Notes under the pieces: generated by a model | Databases searched by the model: none | What the model was told of the DNA's origin: nothing | The model's input: only the letters and a program-made list of their open reading frames with translations | DNA from: Candidatus Shapirobacteria bacterium | GTDB lineage: Bacteria > Patescibacteria > Microgenomatia > UBA12405 | NCBI GenBank assembly: GCA_028704885.1 | Contig: JAQWEN010000001.1 | Coordinates: 434,001 to 498,000 of the forward strand | Reading direction: 5' to 3' | DNA: 64,000 nt | Translations under genes and position numbers: made by a program | In this document: positions 26,872 through 35,539 of the stretch, one piece after another | Numbering within the stretch: the stretch's first letter is position 1 | How the letters are laid out: each line of letters begins with the position of its first letter

Positions 26872-28551
26872 ATGAAACGTTATATTTGGATAATTGCTTT
26901 AATTTTATTGATATTACCGTCTTTTATAACGCTTTTAAGACCAGGAATTCATAACATCCAGGATAATATGCAGTATTTTAGGATTTATGAAATGCAGAAA
27001 TGTTTTGATGATAAACAAATACCCTGTCGTTGGGTGCCAGATATGGGTTATGGTTTTGGATATCCTTTGTTTTTATATTATTCCCCTGGCCCTTATTATC
27101 TAGGAACTCTTTTCCATAATATTGGTTTTCAATATATAGATTCGGTAAAAATATTATTTATAGGTGGTTTTTTAATATCTGGAATTGGAATGTTTTTATT
27201 ATTGTCTAGTCTATTTTCTAATCCAAAAACAGCTCTTATTGGTTCATTAATATATGTATATGCTCCGGTTAGAGCAGTACAGGTTTATGTAAGAGGATCT
27301 TTGGGGGAATTTTTAGCAATGGCAGTATTTCCATTTTTGTTTTTATTTTCATATCGAATTATTAAGGGTATTGGTAAAAATAATATTTTATGGTTGGGAT
27401 TGGCAGTTTTTAGTTTATTAGTGACACATAATTTAATGTCATTAGCCTTTTTTCCAATATTGGGAGCATGGATAATTTTATTGTTGATCCAAGAGAAAAA
27501 AAATAAAAAAATAATCGATTTTTTTTGGGCTTTTTTAATTGGAATCGGTTTAGCTTCTTTTTATATTGTGCCTTTGGTATTTGAGAGAGGTTATATCCAT
27601 TTAGAAAGTATGATTGGTGGTTATTTTGACTATCGACAACATTTTGTAAATTTATATCAACTATTTATTTCAAATCATTTTGGCTATGGTTCGTCTTATT
27701 TGGGATCAGGTGATGATTTGTCTTTATCAGTGGGACAAGTACAATGGGTTTTAGGTTTAATGGCGGTGATTTTAGCAATAAAAAATTATAAAAAATCTAA
27801 AAAGAATAGTATTATTATTTTTGTTTTGGCCGGACTTAGTTTGCTAACTATTTTTCTTATTCATCAAAGATCATCTTTTATTTGGAATAAATTTAGTTTT
27901 ATGGCAATGTTTCAATTCCCCTGGAGATTTTTAGTTATCAGTACTTTTCTTTTATCTTTATTGTCGAGTTATGCGATTAATTATTTTAAAGGTAAATGGC
28001 AAAATATAGTTATAGTAGTGGTTGGATTATCTTTACTTTTTTTATATGGAAGTTTTTTCAGATCGCAAAAATGGCTGAATATTAACGACCAACAATTATT
28101 GACCGGGCAAGAATTTTTAAAACAACAAACGGCCAGTATTTTTGATTATTTACCCAAAAGTGCTATTTTGCCACCAAATCATCAAGCACCGGAATTACCG
28201 GAATTAATTGAGGGAGACGTGGAAATATTTACTGATTATCAAAAAGGCAGTAATTGGCAGGCAGGAAAAATAATCGTATATAGTGAAACAGCAATAATAA
28301 GATTACCAATTTTTGATTTTCCAGGAATGGAAGTAACAGATAATGGTTTTAAAATAGAAATTAATCATGATGAATGCAGGGGTCTTGATTATTGTTTTGG
28401 GCAGGTTAGTTTTAAATTAAACGAGGGAATACACCAAATTAATGTTAAATTAAAATCTACCCTACCAAGAAAAATTGGAGATTTAATAAGTTTAGTTACA
28501 TTGGTAAGTGTGCCAATATTTATGATTATTAAAAAGAAGAAATTTTTATGA
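26872..28551 (+). CDS. PTPS-related multi-pass membrane protein (putative GT-C)
   Basis: A 559-residue protein with about ten or more membrane segments. After the first helix, Asp31 sits in HNIQDNMQYFRIYEM, followed by CRWVPDMGYGFGYPLF (about 52-67). This is the signature of the membrane family called 6-pyruvoyl-tetrahydropterin synthase-related (PF10131), whose name is misleading: nothing here resembles the pterin enzyme. The layout of an acidic first loop, YVRGSLGEF and a C-terminal beta-rich domain is GT-C-like. It probably handles polyprenyl-linked sugars, but no member's activity is known to me. Its ATGA overlap with the next gene couples two members of the same family. Confidence 0.8.
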   Translation: MKRYIWIIALILLILPSFITLLRPGIHNIQDNMQYFRIYEMQKCFDDKQIPCRWVPDMGYGFGYPLFLYYSPGPYYLGTLFHNIGFQYIDSVKILFIGGFLISGIGMFLLLSSLFSNPKTALIGSLIYVYAPVRAVQVYVRGSLGEFLAMAVFPFLFLFSYRIIKGIGKNNILWLGLAVFSLLVTHNLMSLAFFPILGAWIILLLIQEKKNKKIIDFFWAFLIGIGLASFYIVPLVFERGYIHLESMIGGYFDYRQHFVNLYQLFISNHFGYGSSYLGSGDDLSLSVGQVQWVLGLMAVILAIKNYKKSKKNSIIIFVLAGLSLLTIFLIHQRSSFIWNKFSFMAMFQFPWRFLVISTFLLSLLSSYAINYFKGKWQNIVIVVVGLSLLFLYGSFFRSQKWLNINDQQLLTGQEFLKQQTASIFDYLPKSAILPPNHQAPELPELIEGDVEIFTDYQKGSNWQAGKIIVYSETAIIRLPIFDFPGMEVTDNGFKIEINHDECRGLDYCFGQVSFKLNEGIHQINVKLKSTLPRKIGDLISLVTLVSVPIFMIIKKKKFL

Positions 28552-30188
28552 AAATAAAAGAGTTATTAGTAATAATTTTATTGGTAATACCAGCAACGTT
28601 ATCATTGTTTAAAACAGGGTTTTTTGGAGCATCTGATGACATGCATATTGCTTGGCTGCAGCAAATGAATCAATCAGTAAGTGAAGGACAAATACCACCA
28701 AGATACGTGTCTGATTTAAGTTTTGGATTTGGATATCCTCTGTTTAATTTTATTTTTCCATTACCTTATTATTTAGGAGAAATTTTCCATTTGACTGGGT
28801 TAAGTTTTACTTACAGTATTAAAGCTGTTTTTATATTTAGTTTGTTTGCGTCGGCAATAACGATGTATTTTTTGGCCAGAAAATTATCTGGTAAATTTGT
28901 AGGAACGGCGGCGGCAGTACTTTATATTTATACTCCTTATCGTTCGACTGATATTTACGACAGAGGGGCATTGGGAGAGTCTTTAGCATTTGTTTTTTTA
29001 CCATTGATTATATTTTTCCTGATTAAAGTTTTCGAAACAAAAGACAAAAAAGAAAATTATAAATGGATTGCGGGTGGAATTTTGTCAGTGGCAGGATTAA
29101 TTTTGACTCACAATATAGTTTCTTATATGTTTATTCCTTTTGCTTTTTTATTTGGATTAATTATTTTAAACAAAAAAATAAAAGAATTATTTATATTCTT
29201 TTTTGGTGGATTATTAGGAAGTGTTTACTTTTGGCTGCCGGCACTATTAGAAAGTAAATTGATGAAATATGAAACCGTCTTTAATTTTTTTGATCATTTT
29301 CCGACAATAAAACAATTAATAACCCCTTTTTGGGGTTATGGAGCTTCGGTTCCTGGGCCATATGATGGAATGTCTTTTTTTATAGGTGAAGTAAATTTAG
29401 TGGTAATAGGAATAGTTTTATTATATGCAATTTTTCATTTTTCTAAGATTTCTTTATTAAATAAAAAAATCTTAACATGGAGTCTTTTTTTAATAGCGGC
29501 GGCGATGGTAATGATGAATTTTAGATCATCTTGGCTTTGGAAAAATATTCCATTAATTGCTTATTTTCAATTTCCTTGGCGCTTTTTAACAATGATAGTT
29601 TTTGGCTCATCATTATTGGTTGTTTTAATTAAAAATTTTAAATATGCAAAAGTATTGGCTGTATTGATTATTATGGTTTCTATAGGTCTAAACATATCTC
29701 GTTTTAGGCCTCATGACTTTTTAAATAGAGATGATAGCTATTATATTAATCGTTATATTCCAGTTCCAACTCCAAGTGAAGAATATTTAGGTCTTCAAGA
29801 AGAATATCTTAGATTGCCAAAAACAACAGAAACTAGGCCAAAAGAAGTTTACGCTCGGATTTATCCGGAAAATAGTGCTGTTAAAAACATAACCTTAATT
29901 AATAGTTTGGATGCAAAATTTACAATCGAATCGGAGTCTGAACTGACTTTAAACTATAATAAATATTATTTTCCTGGCTGGAAGGGATTAATTGATGGCA
30001 AAAAATTAAATCTGACAAGTGGTACACCTTATGGTCAAATACAATTTACAATACCGAGCGGAAAACATGAAATCATAATTAAATATAGAGAAACTATTTT
30101 TAATAGACTATTGGATGGATTAAGCTTACTAACTGTAGTAAGTTGTTTTTATTTTGTCTTTTCTAAGAAATCAAAGTTGACTAAATAA
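28548..30188 (+). CDS. PTPS-related multi-pass membrane protein (putative GT-C)
   Basis: A 546-residue relative of the upstream gene. The first loop reads GASDDMHIAWLQQM (Asp30-Asp31), then PPRYVSDLSFGFGYPLF. IYDRGALGESLAF corresponds to YVRGSLGEF in the neighbour. The C-terminal part (about 440-530) is soluble, with YYFPGWKGLIDGKK, a beta-sandwich-like motif common at the end of YfhO/GT-C proteins. The final 40 bases overlap the end of the convergent GT39 gene. Outer-face sugar transfer is the likely role; the acceptor is unknown. Confidence 0.8.
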   Translation: MKIKELLVIILLVIPATLSLFKTGFFGASDDMHIAWLQQMNQSVSEGQIPPRYVSDLSFGFGYPLFNFIFPLPYYLGEIFHLTGLSFTYSIKAVFIFSLFASAITMYFLARKLSGKFVGTAAAVLYIYTPYRSTDIYDRGALGESLAFVFLPLIIFFLIKVFETKDKKENYKWIAGGILSVAGLILTHNIVSYMFIPFAFLFGLIILNKKIKELFIFFFGGLLGSVYFWLPALLESKLMKYETVFNFFDHFPTIKQLITPFWGYGASVPGPYDGMSFFIGEVNLVVIGIVLLYAIFHFSKISLLNKKILTWSLFLIAAAMVMMNFRSSWLWKNIPLIAYFQFPWRFLTMIVFGSSLLVVLIKNFKYAKVLAVLIIMVSIGLNISRFRPHDFLNRDDSYYINRYIPVPTPSEEYLGLQEEYLRLPKTTETRPKEVYARIYPENSAVKNITLINSLDAKFTIESESELTLNYNKYYFPGWKGLIDGKKLNLTSGTPYGQIQFTIPSGKHEIIIKYRETIFNRLLDGLSLLTVVSCFYFVFSKKSKLTK

Positions 30189-31894
30189 AATTCTTCTTGT
30201 TCGGTATATTTTTTATTAACTTTGTCTATTTGGTTGAATTTTATTTTAGTGGAGTGTTTTTTATTATAATTATGCAGACTGTTTTGAACCTTAATTAGAT
30301 CACGATCTGGAATTACAAAAAGAGAGTTACTGGGAAGATTATTAAATAGAATAGACCATTCAATATTTCCGAGATAGTATTTGTTTTCGGTTTGCATGCC
30401 ATTAAAAAATTGATTGTTATCAGAAATTAACGAGGCGGCAGGAGATATATTTTTATTTGAAGGTAAATATTCACTATAATTTAAAAAAAATGGAGTAAAG
30501 GGCTCGTAGGAATTAATAAAATAGATTTTGGAGTAGTTAGTATCCTTAATTTTTAAAACAGCCTCTTTCATGCCATAGTGCCATTCTTTGGCGGAAATAT
30601 TGGGATAATGAAAATAATATTGATGGGAAAAACGACCAAAACAAAGAATATATAAAAACAAGATTAGACTAATAATTATTTTTGATTTGGTAATTTCAAA
30701 TATTTGTTTAAGACCTAAAAGAGAAAAAATACTTAAAAATGGCAACATTAAAATTAATCTGGTGGCATGAGGAAAGGCAGAATCTCTGGTTAAAGCAAAG
30801 GGGATTGGAGCACAAATTAAACTAATTAAAAAAAACAAATAAAATTTGCAATTAGATGATTTTTTATAAAAAATAGAAGAAATGCCGATTATTATTAAAA
30901 GTAAATCTGGAAAAAGTAAATTACCAGCAGTCTGAATACCTTGACGAAGGTTACCATCCCCTTTTAAAAATAAAAATTCAGTGGAGAAAGCAGAAAAATA
31001 ATTTTTGATAAACATTTCTGACCATTGAGCTAATTTATTGTGAAAAATTTTGGAAATAAGCATCGGCTTAAGTCCTATTTGTTGTCCAGAGACCATAACT
31101 GAATCGTCGTAACGAAGATAGTCAACTGTTTTACTGACGGTTGGGTCGCTAAAAATATTGATATAAGAAAAACGATAACCAGAACGGCCTTTTAAGGTAT
31201 CTGATAAAAAAGGAAAAAGAGTTATCAATCCAATTAAGAACAATATTATTTTGGTTTTTAGAGAAATATTTATGATGGTTTTAAACCATAAAATTAAAAA
31301 AATAATAGCAATAAAAAATAAAAATAATTTGGCGGTGCTATAAAAATAAATAGTGAGAACAAAAGAAATTGCTGACGAAATTAAAAATTTGTCATTTTTC
31401 TGATTAATAAATTTAATCCAAAAGTAAAAACCTAAAAGTAAAAATAAAAGCATGCCAGTGGCTTCAAAACCGACTCGACTGTAGTGAAATAACCACGGAG
31501 TAATAGAAAATAAAAATGATCCGATCATGGCCCAGATGGGATTTTTATAAAGATTTTTTAAAATTAGAAAATAGACAAAAACAGAGAGAACTCCAAATAT
31601 AGCGGCTGGTAATCTAGCAGCAAGATCGACATGGCCAATAAATCTTTGAACTATGGCAATTGAGTAAATATAAAGTGAAGTTCGCCAATCAGAATAGGAA
31701 TGAAAATGAATAGGTAATTTATTACCAAAATAATCAGTTCCCCTGTTATTAAAAACAAAAGCCTGATAGTTAGCATCGGCTTCATCGGAAAAAAGAGATG
31801 GAGGAAAAGAATTCATTTTGTAAAGATAAAGAAATAAAGAAAAGGCAATTAGAAAAATTGGAAAAATTTTGAAAGCGATAGATGTGTATTTCAT
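30149..31894 (-). CDS. GT-C membrane glycosyltransferase, PMT/ArnT-like (GT39)
   Basis: A 581-residue single gene between two + strand units. Asp37-Glu38 lies in LFSDEADANYQAF, then RGTDYFGNKLPIHFHSY. FHYSRVGFE occupies the usual post-helix motif. The C-terminal 150 residues form a soluble domain (INSYEPFTPFFLNYSEYLP), with counterparts in the gene at 36752-38404, so those two form a subgroup. It starts at ATG, with TATAAA about 15 bases upstream in the divergent gap. Confidence 0.86.
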   Translation of the reverse strand: MKYTSIAFKIFPIFLIAFSLFLYLYKMNSFPPSLFSDEADANYQAFVFNNRGTDYFGNKLPIHFHSYSDWRTSLYIYSIAIVQRFIGHVDLAARLPAAIFGVLSVFVYFLILKNLYKNPIWAMIGSFLFSITPWLFHYSRVGFEATGMLLFLLLGFYFWIKFINQKNDKFLISSAISFVLTIYFYSTAKLFLFFIAIIFLILWFKTIINISLKTKIILFLIGLITLFPFLSDTLKGRSGYRFSYINIFSDPTVSKTVDYLRYDDSVMVSGQQIGLKPMLISKIFHNKLAQWSEMFIKNYFSAFSTEFLFLKGDGNLRQGIQTAGNLLFPDLLLIIIGISSIFYKKSSNCKFYLFFLISLICAPIPFALTRDSAFPHATRLILMLPFLSIFSLLGLKQIFEITKSKIIISLILFLYILCFGRFSHQYYFHYPNISAKEWHYGMKEAVLKIKDTNYSKIYFINSYEPFTPFFLNYSEYLPSNKNISPAASLISDNNQFFNGMQTENKYYLGNIEWSILFNNLPSNSLFVIPDRDLIKVQNSLHNYNKKHSTKIKFNQIDKVNKKYTEQEEFYLVNFDFLEKTK

Positions 31895-31909
31895 TTAAAG
31901 ATACTTTAT

Positions 31910-31915
31910 TTTATA
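31910..31915 (-). promoter_or_regulatory. Candidate -10 box for the - strand GT39 gene
   Basis: TATAAA on the - strand, 15 bases before the ATG at 31894. It overlaps the oppositely oriented TATACT used by the neighbour, so the two units may share one opened region. Confidence 0.35.
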
Positions 31916-31917
31916 CT
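31912..31917 (+). promoter_or_regulatory. Candidate -10 box 7 bases upstream of GTG (leaderless-type)
   Basis: TATACT followed by 7 bases (aacaaag) and then the GTG at 31925. The spacing matches the other leaderless-type starts in this window. No clear -35 element. Confidence 0.4.
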
Positions 31918-31924
31918 AACAAAG

Positions 31925-33238
31925 GTGCAAAATATAATCCTAAACGTTTTTAAAAGTGCGTTGTATCCACCAACAGAAGATCAATTGGCGGTGATTAGGT
32001 ATTTTTTTAATAATCTTTGGGTTTTAAGGATTTTTAGTTTAATAATTTTATTATTGGCATTATTTTTTTGGTATAAATTAATAATTAAATTAGCCGGGAA
32101 AAAAGTTTCTCTAATTTCTTGTTTACTTGTTTCTATATCGCCAACTTTTTATATTTTATGGCTAACTTGTCCGACTGAGTGTTTTAAAATATTTCTATTA
32201 GTATTACTTGTTTTTGTTTTGAATAAAAATAAAAACTATTTTAGGAGATTTATTTTAATTTTGGGAAGTATTTATATAATTTTATTTTCATTTTTAGTAA
32301 CAAAAGAAAGATCAAGTTTTGTGCATAAAATAGGTTTAAATGATGCTAAAAATGAAATAATAGAAAGGTTTATAGCTGAAGATTCATTAACTGATCCGAT
32401 AAAAATTCCTCTTAGTGTTAAAAGAATTGTATATAATAAATATTTTATCGAATATAAAGAATTGGTTAATGAAATTATTCCTTTCTTTGATATGGAATCT
32501 TTGTTTTTCCAGGAAGTTCATCCAACCGAACAGAAATCGATAGTTATTTTTGTTTGGCCAGAGATTTTTTTACTAATTGGCGGAGTTTATCTTTTAATTA
32601 AAATAAAAGATAAAAAAATTAATTCATTGGTAATATTGATGTTATTTTTTTCTTTAATAAACTTTTTATTTGATCCTTTTATTACTTTTAGAAAATTTGA
32701 CTTGATTTTATTTCCATTGAGTTTAATTATGGCTTTGGCTGTTGGAGAAATTTATAAAACAAAAATATTTTTTGGAAAGATTTTTGGATTGGTAATTGTT
32801 TTTCTTTCCTTATATGGAACAATAGCTAATTATTCTGATTTAAATAAAAGACCAGATTTTTGGTTGGACAATAGACCTTATTTTTATGAATTTATTTTTA
32901 ATTCGATAAAAAAAAGAGAACCAAATAATTTTGAAAAAATATACGTGACTAGTCTAGTCGGAAAAAGCGAAAGATACTGCAAATATTATCTGACTAATTG
33001 TGATGAAAATAAATTTGTTTATGATTCGTTTGGATTAGAAAAAAATAAGCCAGGTAGAAATACAATATATGCTGGATTTGCTGGAGAATTTATTGGAACT
33101 GATTTTAAAAATAATATAAACAAAGATTGGTTAGCTTTAATTAAAGAAAAAGATTTTACTAATATTGAGATAAAGAGTCTAAGGGATACTATTGCTTACA
33201 AATTCGGGAACAATATAGTTGTTGGGGAGATTAAATAA
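31925..33238 (+). CDS. Multi-pass membrane protein, GT39-related but lacking the N-terminal catalytic loop
   Basis: A 437-residue membrane protein starting at GTG. Its beginning (VLRIFSLIILLLALFFWYKL, then LISCLLVSISPTFYI) aligns in layout with the second to fourth helices of the GT39 proteins here. The first helix and the D-E acidic loop are missing, and TCPTECFKIF stands where FSRGAWE would be. The C-terminal domain (KSERYCKYYLTNCDENKFVYDS) is soluble. The frame upstream stays open but runs into the divergent gene. It may be a non-catalytic partner of the gene that follows (stop and start overlap as TAATG) or an N-terminally worn copy. Confidence 0.65.
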   Translation: MQNIILNVFKSALYPPTEDQLAVIRYFFNNLWVLRIFSLIILLLALFFWYKLIIKLAGKKVSLISCLLVSISPTFYILWLTCPTECFKIFLLVLLVFVLNKNKNYFRRFILILGSIYIILFSFLVTKERSSFVHKIGLNDAKNEIIERFIAEDSLTDPIKIPLSVKRIVYNKYFIEYKELVNEIIPFFDMESLFFQEVHPTEQKSIVIFVWPEIFLLIGGVYLLIKIKDKKINSLVILMLFFSLINFLFDPFITFRKFDLILFPLSLIMALAVGEIYKTKIFFGKIFGLVIVFLSLYGTIANYSDLNKRPDFWLDNRPYFYEFIFNSIKKREPNNFEKIYVTSLVGKSERYCKYYLTNCDENKFVYDSFGLEKNKPGRNTIYAGFAGEFIGTDFKNNINKDWLALIKEKDFTNIEIKSLRDTIAYKFGNNIVVGEIK

Positions 33239-34914
33239 TGAAAAATAAGGTGGAAAAAATAATTATATTAAGCATAATTCTTTTAAGTTTTTTGATTAAG
33301 GTATATGGCTTGGCTAAGTCTCCTCCGAGCGTTAATTTTGATGAAGCAGCACTTGGTTATAATGCTTATTCAATCTTAAAAACTGGAAGGGATGAATATG
33401 GTAATTTTTTACCTCTGTCATTAAGATCTTTTAACGATTTTAAACCAGCTTTGTATGCCTATTTATCTGTACCATTTATTGCAGTTATGGGCTTAAATGA
33501 GGTTTCGACCCGAATGGTTTCGGTTACTGCTGGAACTTTTTCTTTATTATTTTTATATTTTTTTCTAAAAGAATTTGTAAAAAAGAAAAAGCTAAGATAT
33601 TTTATATTTGCAATATTGGCATTTGAGCCATGGAGAATGCATTTTTCTAGAGTGGCTTTGGAAGCTAATTTATCGGGTTTTCTTTTTACTGCTGGTGCTT
33701 GGTTTTTATACAAAAAAAGAAAATTTTTAGCTCCTATTTTTTTTGGCTTAGCGGCTTATAGCTATCATGGAGCCAGGGCGGCGGCACCACTCTTAATTCT
33801 TCTTTTTATTTTTGATCCTTTGAAATTATTTTTTACTAAAAATTTTAAAACGTATAAAAACTGGCTTTTTAAATTTAATTTTAAATATATTTTGTTGTTT
33901 TTAAGTTTTATTTTATTAATATTGCCAATTTTTTTAGCAAACAAAAGTAGTCAAGTTTTAACCAGGTTGAGACAAGAAAATGTTTTTTACCGATATTATC
34001 CTTTTACTCCAAAAGAATTATTATCAACCGATAAAAGTGTTTGGTTAGACGCTGCTAATAATCCTGTCTATTATTTTTTAGGAATAATGACAGGTCACAT
34101 GTTGAGTTATTTTTCGCCAATAAATTTAGGGGGTAGAGTTTATCATTGGGTTAGAGGTTCGGTTCAATACATTCCAGAGTTTAGTATGATTGGTTGGCTA
34201 GAGACAGTAATTTTGGTTTTTGGTTTGATTTATTTAATTAAAAAAATAAAAATTAGTTTTAAAAATAGATACTTAGTTTATTGGATTTTGGCGGCGGCGG
34301 CACCAGCAGCATTAACTTGGAATTGGTTTCATCCACTAAGATCTATGAATTTATATCCAGCAATTGAATTAGTAGTGGCTTTGGGTTTTGTTAATTTGGT
34401 TAAAATTTTGAATAAAAATTTACCTAAATCTTTAAATAAAATTATTTATTTTGGGTCGATTATTTTATTTTCTTTGTCGATATTGTTTATCATTATTAAT
34501 GAATACGGATACTCTGTGGCTTTAAATCATGGTGAATATCAACCGGGTGGATTTAAAGAAGGTATTCCATTGTTAATGAAATTACAAGATAATTATGATG
34601 AAATTATAATTGATAGTCCTCATGCCCAGAGTTATATTTTCTTTTTGTTTTATCAATCTCTTGATCCTAAAATTGTTCAAGCTTATGCCGATAAAAGACC
34701 AAAACCAGGAATTGAAGGAAATTTAAATTTTGATTTTTATAAATACAAATTTAAGAAATACGACTGGCCGGAGCAAAAGAATAGCTCTAAAATATTAATT
34801 TGGACATCATCTGAAGTAAAGGAAGAAGAAATTAAAAATACACCTGGAGCCAATTTATTTTGGATACAGAATGCTAGATATAAAAAGGTAACGGCAATTA
34901 TTACTAAAGAATAA
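33238..34914 (+). CDS. GT-C membrane glycosyltransferase, PMT/ArnT-like (GT39)
   Basis: A 558-residue enzyme. Asp35-Glu36 is in VNFDEAALGYNAYS, then TGRDEYGNFLPLSL and FNDFKPALYAY; MHFSRVALE follows the fourth helix. The C-terminal domain has SPHAQSYIFFLFYQSLDP, matching IYYLFYSKYPP in the genes at 21903-25146. It thus belongs to the same subgroup although it lies on the other strand 7 kb away. Translationally coupled to the reduced paralogue upstream. It overlaps the convergent gene by 11 bases. Confidence 0.87.
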   Translation: MKNKVEKIIILSIILLSFLIKVYGLAKSPPSVNFDEAALGYNAYSILKTGRDEYGNFLPLSLRSFNDFKPALYAYLSVPFIAVMGLNEVSTRMVSVTAGTFSLLFLYFFLKEFVKKKKLRYFIFAILAFEPWRMHFSRVALEANLSGFLFTAGAWFLYKKRKFLAPIFFGLAAYSYHGARAAAPLLILLFIFDPLKLFFTKNFKTYKNWLFKFNFKYILLFLSFILLILPIFLANKSSQVLTRLRQENVFYRYYPFTPKELLSTDKSVWLDAANNPVYYFLGIMTGHMLSYFSPINLGGRVYHWVRGSVQYIPEFSMIGWLETVILVFGLIYLIKKIKISFKNRYLVYWILAAAAPAALTWNWFHPLRSMNLYPAIELVVALGFVNLVKILNKNLPKSLNKIIYFGSIILFSLSILFIIINEYGYSVALNHGEYQPGGFKEGIPLLMKLQDNYDEIIIDSPHAQSYIFFLFYQSLDPKIVQAYADKRPKPGIEGNLNFDFYKYKFKKYDWPEQKNSSKILIWTSSEVKEEEIKNTPGANLFWIQNARYKKVTAIITKE

Positions 34915-35539
34915 TTAAGATATCTAAAAAGAGAATTAATCCAAAATAAATAAAATTATCGACTATTTTTCTTTGTCGGAATTTATCTAATTGATAAGCA
35001 ATATTTTTTTGAAAAGATTCTTTAAAATTTTTACTAGTATAATTGCTTCTAAAATTAATAGATTTGCTTTCATTATCACCATAAATAAAAAATTGATCAT
35101 TTAGTTCGTTATTGGTCGAGACTTTGATATAAAAAATATCACCTTTTTTGGAATCAATATAGGGAAAATTATAAGTAATCCAACTGGGATCACCAATACT
35201 GAGTCCTGATGTTTCCAATGAATTAATGGTATTTTTATCCTTATCCTGCAGTTCAATGCTAACCATCTTACTTTGACTTTGGGTTTCAATTTCTATTTGA
35301 CTTTTGTTAATAATTCCAGGATTTTTTAATAAGACTGAAATTGAACGAAGATTGTCATAATCGGCTATAAATTTTTGAGTAAAACTATGATTAACATCAA
35401 GAGATAAAACGTCACTGTAAGAAGTTTGACTGATTCCATCTCTTTTCTTTATTAAAATTGACGGCAAAATTATTAGCAAAGAAGAGAAAAATAATAATTC
35501 ACCGATTATTAAGATAAATAATTTATTTCTTTTTGGCAT
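34904..35539 (-). CDS. Small membrane-anchored protein with an extracytoplasmic beta-rich domain (unknown function)
   Basis: A 211-residue protein I do not recognise. It has a membrane segment at about 8-30, a soluble middle of roughly 150 residues rich in beta-strand patterns (DNLRSISVLLKNPG, SMVSIELQDKDK, GDIFYIKVSTNN) and a second membrane segment at about 195-211 that runs to the end. The middle resembles the carbohydrate-binding-like sandwich found at the ends of some YfhO/GT-C proteins, so it may be a detached accessory domain. It overlaps the upstream GT87-like gene by 17 bases, suggesting they work together. Confidence 0.6.
   Translation of the reverse strand: MPKRNKLFILIIGELLFFSSLLIILPSILIKKRDGISQTSYSDVLSLDVNHSFTQKFIADYDNLRSISVLLKNPGIINKSQIEIETQSQSKMVSIELQDKDKNTINSLETSGLSIGDPSWITYNFPYIDSKKGDIFYIKVSTNNELNDQFFIYGDNESKSINFRSNYTSKNFKESFQKNIAYQLDKFRQRKIVDNFIYFGLILFLDILIIL

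Noticed and set aside
29322..29338. Hairpin aacccc-ttttt-ggggtt resembling a terminator
   Set aside because: It lies in the middle of the PTPS-related coding region, encodes a conserved loop, and has no T run after it.
26872..30188. Possible pterin biosynthesis role from the family name 6-pyruvoyl-tetrahydropterin synthase-related
   Set aside because: The proteins are multi-pass membrane proteins with GT-C-like loops; nothing resembles the soluble pterin enzyme or its zinc-binding histidines.
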